Positions 57,009-64,000 of a stretch of DNA of 64,000 nt are shown piece by piece. Within the stretch, counting starts at the first letter, position 1; each line of letters opens with the position of its first letter. The notes below the pieces were generated by a model. The model was not told where the DNA came from, searched no databases, and worked only from the letters and a program-made list of their open reading frames with translations. This DNA comes from Xestospongia muta. Taxonomy: Eukaryota; Porifera; Demospongiae; Haplosclerida; Petrosiidae. A program made the translations under genes and the position numbers. The stretch is taken from positions 7,877,156-7,941,155 of the forward strand of contig OY848918.1 in NCBI GenBank assembly GCA_963693285.1, in the 5' to 3' direction.

Positions 57009-60000
57009 ATGGATAAGTCTACTACAACATACTTGTTTTATCTTCTCTTACTTTTCATAGGTGAGTTAATATATTACAACACAATATTTGTAGTTTATTT
57101 CTTATAGTGAAAATAGAAGCTTCAGTTACAAGTCTAGACTGTAATCATGGAGTGTGTCCACAGACACAAGGAGCAGTCACTTGTACAATAACAGACAGTA
57201 TAGTAGCTTGGTATCTTCCTCTATTAGATAATAATCAAATTGTTACAGTAACAACCTCTGGACTAGTTAAAATTGAGCGTAATACTGAGTTTATTGCTTA
57301 TCTTGTGAGCAACAATTCTGGACTAACAACTAATTTAAGTTTTACTGCCACTACTGATAAGAATGGAACACAAGTCAGGTGTGTTGATGCTATAGATAGA
57401 AACTCGATGACTTGTACTATTATGATATCAGGTATATCACTAACAGTATCATATATAACTAACATGTACTATCATTATAAGGTCCTCCAAGTGATACTCC
57501 TACGGGACTGGGTTTTACAGCTCTCACAAACACTTCAGTCACTCTCTACTGGTCACCTCCTACTCTTCATCCTAACTGTATAGTTAACTACACTGTTGAG
57601 ATCAGGACAACCAGTGATAATATATTGATCAGTAGTCTTAGTACTGGTAGTAATATTACCAGTATTAATATATCTACTGGTCTCTCTCAGTCAGTACAGT
57701 ATCAGTACAGAGTAGTAGGGTCTGATATTATCAATAGATTAGGACCCTATAGTCAATATACTATGTTCACTCTGGAAGGTAAGAATCAAATAGCTTAATA
57801 TCTTAACTAATTTGCTTTACTAGTTCTACAAGCTGTACCACTAATTACTTATACTATTACTAACAACTCAGAGGACTATGCTATTTTTATTGTTTGGGAG
57901 GTATAACATTATTAACAATCACTTGATATTATTCTAGTTTTTCATTTAGTCACCTCCTCTCTCCTCTCGTCCTCCTCTCTTGTACTACAAGGTCTATCAC
58001 AACACATCAAGTTCACTAACTGTTAATATAACTACTGTTACTAACATTACATTGACTGGAGTACTAGCTGGGTATACCTACATTATAACAGTGGTACCAG
58101 TTAATATACTAGGAGATGGATACCCTAATAAGACTATAGGTTATTTAAATATTATTATAAAATGTATTACATTTACTTCTCATATAGTTATCATTCCTAA
58201 AGAACCAGTTATTACTGGTACTAGTACTAGTACTAGTGTTATCATTCCTGATGAGGAACCAGTTATTACTAGAACTAGTGTTGTAACAACATCATCTCAA
58301 TATCATCGTAAGTGTGTTTAATATTAAAATATTATTTTAGTTTAAAACATTCAATTGTTTAGTACCAACAACATCATTAGGTGTACTTAATACATTGTCT
58401 ACAACTGTAATCATGACAAGTAATACATCAAATATTAGTAAGTGTACAATAATGTATTAAATGTTACTGTCATAATTAACTTGTGATGGAGTATAGAAAC
58501 TACAAGTACTTCAATGTCTTCATCGCAAATTACAACTCAGACAATTACTGCATCTTCAAACTTAACTAGTAGGTCTCTATATTTTGAAATGTTTGTAGAT
58601 TAATAATTGTAAATACAATCTTTTAATCATTCTAAAAATTTCTATTTCTATTTTGAAAAGCTAAAGTACTAATTTGTTATATTTACCTCTCATACAATTT
58701 TTATTCCTGGAGAAGAACCAGTTACTCCTAGTACTAGTATTAGTGCTGTTACAACGTCATCTCAATATCATAGTAAGAGTGTTTAATATAAAAATATTAT
58801 TTAAGATTTAACAATCATTTATTTAATATAATAACATCATTAGGTGTACTTAGCACATTGTCTGTAGTCATGACAAGTGATCCATCAAATATTAGTAAGT
58901 GTACAATAATGTATTAAATGTTACTGTCATAATTAACTTGTGATGGAGTATAGAAACTACAAGTACTTCAATGTCTTCATCGCAAATTACAACTCAGACA
59001 ATTACTGCATCTTCAAACTTAACTAGTAGGTCTCTATATTTTGAAATGTTTGTAGATTAATAATTGTAAATACAATCTTTTAATCATTTTTAAAAATTTC
59101 TATTTCTATTTTGAAAAGCTAAAGTACTAATTTGTTATATTTACCTCTCATACAATTTTTATTCCTGGAGAAGAACCAGTTACTCCTAGTACTAGTATTA
59201 GTGCTGTTACAACGTCATCTCAATATCATAGTAAGAGTGTTTAATATAAAAATATTATTTAAGATTTAACAATCATTTATTTAATATAATAACATCATTA
59301 GGTGTACTTAGTACATTGTCTGTAGTCATGACAAGTGATCCATCAAATATTAGTAAGTGTACAATAATGTATTAAATGTTACTGTCATAATTAACTTGTG
59401 ATGGAGTATAGAAACTACAAGTACTTCGATGTCTTTATCGCAAATTATAACTGAGACAATTACTGCATCTTCAAATTTAACTAGTAGGTTCTATGTATTT
59501 TGAAAAAAACTTCCATTGAATATTAATTGTACATATAATGAGTATATAATTTATAGTGTTTTATACATCAGATTTTATCTATAGCTTTTAAGTTCATTCC
59601 CTATAAATAATCTAACAAGTATTAATTTAATTATTATAATGAAAATAACTATTTCTACTTTGACAGTCACTACTACAACATCATCAACATCTGCTGGAAT
59701 ATATTATGTAATTGGGACTTTTGGAGGTATTATTGTTTTCATACTAATTGGTGTAGTACTAGTTCTAACTGGTTGTGTGATGCTTGGAAGACAAAATAAA
59801 AGTCAGACCTCTTATAATTTCTTGATCCTTTAAAACTCTTAATATAGATAACAAACCAAGTGGTAGTCCATTAACTGTTTCTCTGAGGTAAGCTAATACA
59901 GTCATATGTGTTAACAGTTCAATGATTATTCTTTAGAAGTATCAAAGACAATAACATAGAAGAGGTATAATATTGTTACTTACATGTACAAAGCTAAGAA

Positions 60001-61104
60001 CGGGAGTGAAGTTTCAAATCCTATACAATACCCACACAATAAATTAAATATGACATTCATTTGATATCAAAATGATCATTGAACTCACCATTAGTTGTAA
60101 GACATTCAAGTCAATCTAATGTCAGGAGTTAGTCATCATTCCTTCAAATTAGACTTTAATAGTCATATCTGGTCTTTATTAATTCCATTATAGATATCTT
60201 CAAATCCTATCTATGCAGAAGTAAAGAAGAAACCACAACCTTTATCTCTACAATACGATGAAGTTCCTCCTCCCATACCACCTTACTTAGCTGATAATGA
60301 TCAACCACCTCCTATACCACTGCTCCATAGTGAAGATGAACCTCATGTATCTCTTTATAATGGACCTCTGACAACTCAGTACTCTGAAGTCAAGAGAGAA
60401 GATATTGCACCTCATGTATTACCTCATAGTAAAGCAGCTGGAGGAGATTATTCATTATTAAAGACAGATGGTATACCTCATGTGCCACTACATAATGTGA
60501 TACCAGGAGGAGACTACTCTGTCATAAAGAGAGATGATGTACTTAATGGTTTGGCAGCTGGAAGTGACTATTCTGCCTTAAAGAGAGAAGAGAGAGAAGT
60601 TAGTTAAATATTGGTAGACAATCATAGTCTAATTTTCAAATATTATTTTTGTATTATTATAGAGCAGAGAAAATAATTCTCAGTTACAACAGACTGGTTT
60701 GTATTCAACTCTAAATAATGAAGTAAGAGATAATACAGTCAACTATATCATAATAACTTACATTATGTTAGATAAACAAACCAATTGAAGCCGGAACTGA
60801 GCCAATAGGAGCTGGAGATATAATATACACTGAACTAAGCAATGCTCCTAAGAACAAACCAATGACATCTCCTCCATCAAATTTAGAGCAGTCTGTTATC
60901 TACTCTGATATTAAGGCATCAACTGATTCTAATAAGGTATCACATTTCATGATACATCAATGTTGCTATAGTTACAATTCTCTTCTTTGTCACTAACAAA
61001 AGCTCTCTACAAGAGGTGCAATGTTTCAGGCTCAGTTAGGAGAACCACAACCTCCATCACATCATCCTAAACCTGATCCCAAACCAAGTTCCCAACAACA
61101 GTAA
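57009..61104 (+). CDS. Family D receptor with expanded stalk and multi-ITIM-like tail (18 exons)
   Basis: Deduced exons: 57009-57060, 57108-57431, 57482-57778, 57824-57900, 57950-58307, 58381-58437, 58497-58568, 58844-58894, 58954-59025, 59302-59352, 59412-59483, 59667-59801, 59848-59887, 59937-59964, 60194-60598, 60663-60722, 60772-60936, 61003-61104; 2418 nt, 805 aa. Signal peptide MDKSTTTYLFYLLLLFIG. The Ig domain has VAWYLPLLDNNQ and TQVRC. Compared with D gene 1, the pair of stalk exons (LSTLS..MTS and TSTSMSSSQITTQ) is present three times through a tandem repeat of about 460 bp. The TM is YYVIGTFGGIIVFILIGVVL. The tail has NPIYAEV, LQYDEV, TQYSEV, DYSLL, DYSVI, SDYSALK, GLYSTL, DIIYTEL and SVIYSDI plus the same polyproline runs. 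Confidence 0.85.
58381..59500 (+). repeat. Tandem repeat of about 460 bp (three copies of a stalk exon pair)
   Basis: Exon pairs start at 58381/58497, 58844/58954 and 59302/59412, a period of about 460 bp. The second and third units are almost identical, including introns. Between units lies an extra fragment (58675-58772 and 59136-59230; FTSHTIFIPGEEPVTPSTS) copied from the end of the FN3 2 exon. It has an in-frame TAA and no usable acceptor, so it is probably not spliced in. D gene 1 has a single unit. Confidence 0.85.
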
Positions 61105-62253
61105 CCTCCTCCATACATCATTTGTAAAATGAGAATGATGTGTTTTTAACTCACTGCTGACTTGTATAATGTGTCACTTTATAGTTTGTTATTTTACTTT
61201 GTCATGTTTTTCTAAGTTGAGTTATTTAGTGTTCATCATAAGACTAGTTATTAATTTATCAATATGAGGTCATATGACCTTGTATCACTATAGTAAACTT
61301 AGTACAGTATGTACACCCATTACATCTAGGCTCATATTACCATTTTCCTTATATACTACACATATCATGCACATGATAGTCACATGTCCACTATGCATGT
61401 GTTATATATAGAGACAGTTAGTCTATATTTTTATAACACGTGTACACCTGGTGTGGGTACATTAGCATTTATAATACAATTGGGAATATTTTGTCATATT
61501 ACATTATTGTAACTATATCACGTTTACATTAATGAGTGTTGTGCTGTTTTATAAGAATACTCACATATATAAACCAATACACTCTTACACATCTAATCCA
61601 TTTAACTCAACTCACAATCATACAACTTGTCAAGATGGAGAAGAACATGTTTACTTCAATATTGATTTTTATTTTCATTCTTGTTGTAGGTAAGTGAGTT
61701 AATCTTATAATTATGAAATAAAATATACTAACATTTTACTTCAGGTAATATAGAATATAATAATAATATAATATATAATAAAATATAATATAGAAGCTTT
61801 AGTAGCAAGTACTAGTCTAGACTGCAATCATGGACTCAATACATGTACGTTTATATAGTACTCAACAAACTCACACATTAAGTAATTATAACATGTGGTC
61901 AGTTCAGTTTACATTAACTATCATAACATATGTACTTCATTTCCTTTATAACCAACAAAATATAATATACAGTATATAAAACACTGAAAGGTGACCTTAC
62001 AATATTACTAGTACATATATATTTATACCTGTATCTATATGGATGCAACAACACCCACACACACAATAATTATAACATGTGATTGATTTTCATTACTTGC
62101 TTCCAAATTTTTTCAGTAACACCTAAATCATGTTAAGTATTATCATATTATTAAGCATCTTAATCACAACATATAGTGAAACACTGGAAATGATACCATG
62201 CATTAATGACCAAGAGTTAATTGTCCTCAACCCACATAACCTCCATTAATAAG
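61105..62253. other. D gene 2 3' flank with family A relic and R1
   Basis: The flank matches 53808-54800. It includes a relic A signal exon (61635-61689, MEKNMFTSILIFIFILVVG), a few Ig codons ending at CATGGACTCAATACATGT (about 61850) and an R1 copy (about 61880-61982). The A relic has the same truncation point as the one at 54350, so it broke before the D block was duplicated. Confidence 0.6.
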
Positions 62254-63395
62254 TGTAGAAGCTTCAATTACAAGTCTAGACTGTAATCATAGAATATGTC
62301 CACAGACACAATGAGCAGTCACTTGTACAATAATAGGCAGTTTAGCAGCTTGGTTTTCTCTATCAGATAATAGTAATCACATTACTACAGTGACAACCCC
62401 TGGACGAGTTAATAATGTTGCTAATACTGGGTTTACTGCTGCTCTTGTGAGTATTAACAATTCTGGACTAACAACTAGTTTAAGTTTTACTGCCACTACT
62501 GATAAAAATGGAACATAAGTCAGGTGTAGTGATGTAACAGATACAAACTCAATGACTTGTACTATTATGATATCAGGTATGTCACTAACAGTATCATATA
62601 TAACTAACATGTACTATCATTATAAGGTCCTCCAAGTGATACTACTACAGGGCTGGTTTTACAGCTCTCACAAACACTTCAGTCACTCTCTACTGGTCAC
62701 CTCCTACTCTTCTTCCTAACTGTATAGTTAACTACACTGTTGAGATCAGGACAACCAGTGATAATATATTGATCAGTAGTCTTAGTACTGGTAGTAATAT
62801 TACCAATATTAATGTATCTACTTGTCTCTCTCAGTCAGTAGAGTATCAGTACAGAGTAGTAGGGTCTGATATTATCAATAGATTAGGACCTTATAGTCTA
62901 TATATTATGTTCACTCTGGATGGTAAGAATTAAATTATTTTAACCTTTTAAGGAGTGCTAATTTTTAGTTCTACAGGCTGTACCACTAATAACTTATAAT
63001 ATTACAAAGAATACAGAGAACTACACTATTGTTGTGATTTGGGAGGTGTGTATTATTGTGTACAATAACTGGATTGAGTTTTACAATTAGTCACCTCCTC
63101 TCTCCTCTTGTCCTCCTCTCTTGTACTACAAACTTGATCATAATATATCATGTTCACTAACTGTTAATATAACTACTGTTACTAACATTACATTGACTGG
63201 AGTACTAGCTGGATATACCTACATTATAACAGTGGTACCAGTTAATATACTAGGAGATGGATACCCTAATAAGACTATAGGTTATTTAAATATTATTATA
63301 AAGTTTATTCATGTTTACTTCTCATAGAGTTATTATTCCTAAAGAACTGATATCTACTAATACTAGTGTTGTGACATTATCATCTGAACATTGTA
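62254..63395 (+). pseudogene. Family A receptor pseudogene (ectodomain only)
   Basis: Ig exon about 62254-62576, FN3 1 62627-62922, FN3 2 halves 62969-63045 and 63091 to about 63395. There is no signal exon. Lesions: TGA at 62312-62314 (CAATGAGCA where paralogs have CAAGGAGCA), TAA at 62516-62518 (GGAACATAAGTC for GGAACACAAGTC), a one-base deletion in FN3 1 (GGGCTGGTTTTAC), and an insertion in FN3 2 that gives a stop at 63325-63327. It runs into an R1 stub and then the inversion breakpoint at about 63493. Confidence 0.85.
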
Positions 63396-63492
63396 GGACT
63401 GATGTACATGTACATGTATATAATACTCAACAACACCCACACGTAGAGTAATTATAATATGTGGTCTAATGACTTTATAATATTAATATATG

Positions 63493-63993
63493 TCTCACCA
63501 CTACTCTGTTTAGTACTGGACACTAGTAGGACACACACACATATACAGTGGTAATAGTACAACTCACTACTATATAGTACTGACCTTTATATATCAAGAT
63601 TACTACAATAGTTAAGATAACAATTATTATTAGTACTAGTAAGATAACAATACTAATAATAATACCAGCAATAAATTCATCACTTAATACTAGACATAAG
63701 AGAGATACTAAACAACAGTAGTAATATACATATATATCTTACCACTACAAGGTTCAGATATTGAAGGTACCACTGTGGTAGTAGGGGTGGTTCCTATTAT
63801 AGGTAGAAAGTAAAACATGGCCTATATATATAGGGATGACCCAGATTGTTGTATCATTGTCACAAAATAGAGAAAATTTAATTATATAAACTAAAATGAC
63901 TATAGAAATTGTTTAATATTGATATTATCATTAAATAAGCTATTTACCTATTGATACATAATCAAATATGTTGCAGTACCATTTGTTATCCAT
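63493..63993 (-). pseudogene. Inverted minimal receptor: D-like exon 1, stalk, TM, truncated tail 1
   Basis: On the minus strand: exon 63993-63948 (MDNKWYCNIFDYVSIG), stalk exon 63793-63743 (GTTPTTTVVPSISEPCSG), TM exon 63689-63585 (ending IYKG) and a tail exon from 63522 (VSSTKQSSGET) that crosses an inversion breakpoint near 63493. Beyond it the frame continues a few codons (YINIIKSLDHIL) and stops. All joins are phase 1. It has the same architecture as the ectodomain-less gene at 17316-18046, but with the stalk and flanking intron of B' genes. It is the only receptor module on the minus strand. Confidence 0.6.
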
Positions 63994-64000
63994 TTTGACT

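Noticed and set aside
1..64000. Bacterial features (operons, CRISPR, riboswitches) and tRNA or rRNA genes
   Set aside because: The gene structures are spliced and animal-like. No regular spacer arrays, tRNA cloverleaf cores or rRNA motifs were seen.

Overview
The window looks like nuclear DNA of an early-branching animal, most likely a demosponge; this is inferred from gene content and style, not from a database match. It is AT-rich, with GT-AG introns mostly of 50-300 bp and genes of 2-4 kb packed head to tail. Its dominant content is a tandem array of type I membrane receptors. Each has a signal peptide, one Ig-like domain, two FN3 domains (the second split by a phase 0 intron), a Ser/Thr-rich stalk built from tiny exons, one transmembrane (TM) helix and a cytoplasmic tail with tyrosine motifs. 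Apart from that phase 0 intron, ectodomain, stalk and TM exons are joined by phase 1 introns. In every receptor I call intact, the exon lengths I deduced add up to a multiple of three.

Four ectodomain families occur: A (starts ME(E/K)Y), B and its variant B' (starts M(A/V/F)xLxQF), C (starts MLMRR) and D (starts M(N/D)K). Three tails occur. Tail 1 is ENVAYSTM...PPVYETIN, with a YxxM and a YxxI motif. Tail 2 is MRRRSY...GPIYDDVKL...NTAYGY. Tail 3, on D only, is about 260 residues with some nine YxxL/I/V motifs and polyproline. Tails and ectodomains are mixed: A+tail 1, A+tail 2, B+tail 2, B'+tail 1, C+tail 1, D+tail 3.

Layout. 1-5.3 kb: end of one receptor and two A genes. 6-16 kb: a block B, C, B', A. 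17-18 kb: a minimal gene without ectodomain. 18.7-21.5 kb: B and a truncated C. 22-32.6 kb: a second block B (pseudogene), C, B', A. 33.5-35.4 kb: broken B pieces joined to the C-terminal end of a histidyl-tRNA synthetase (HARS) pseudogene. 35.4-42.4 kb: a non-receptor island with a 599-bp TA-flanked inverted-repeat element, uncertain exons and N-terminal/central HARS pieces. 42.7-49.3 kb: receptor fragments split by a 4.1-kb insertion that carries a multi-pass membrane protein exon between two copies of one repeat. 50.7-53.8 and 57.0-61.1 kb: two intact D genes inside a segmental duplication. 62.2-64 kb: an A pseudogene and an inverted minimal-receptor fragment.

Functional reading (inference): a multigene family of putative surface recognition receptors with interchangeable signalling tails, organised like paired-receptor or allorecognition clusters, and evolving by tandem duplication, exon exchange and gene death. 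No rRNA, tRNA or CRISPR was recognised.
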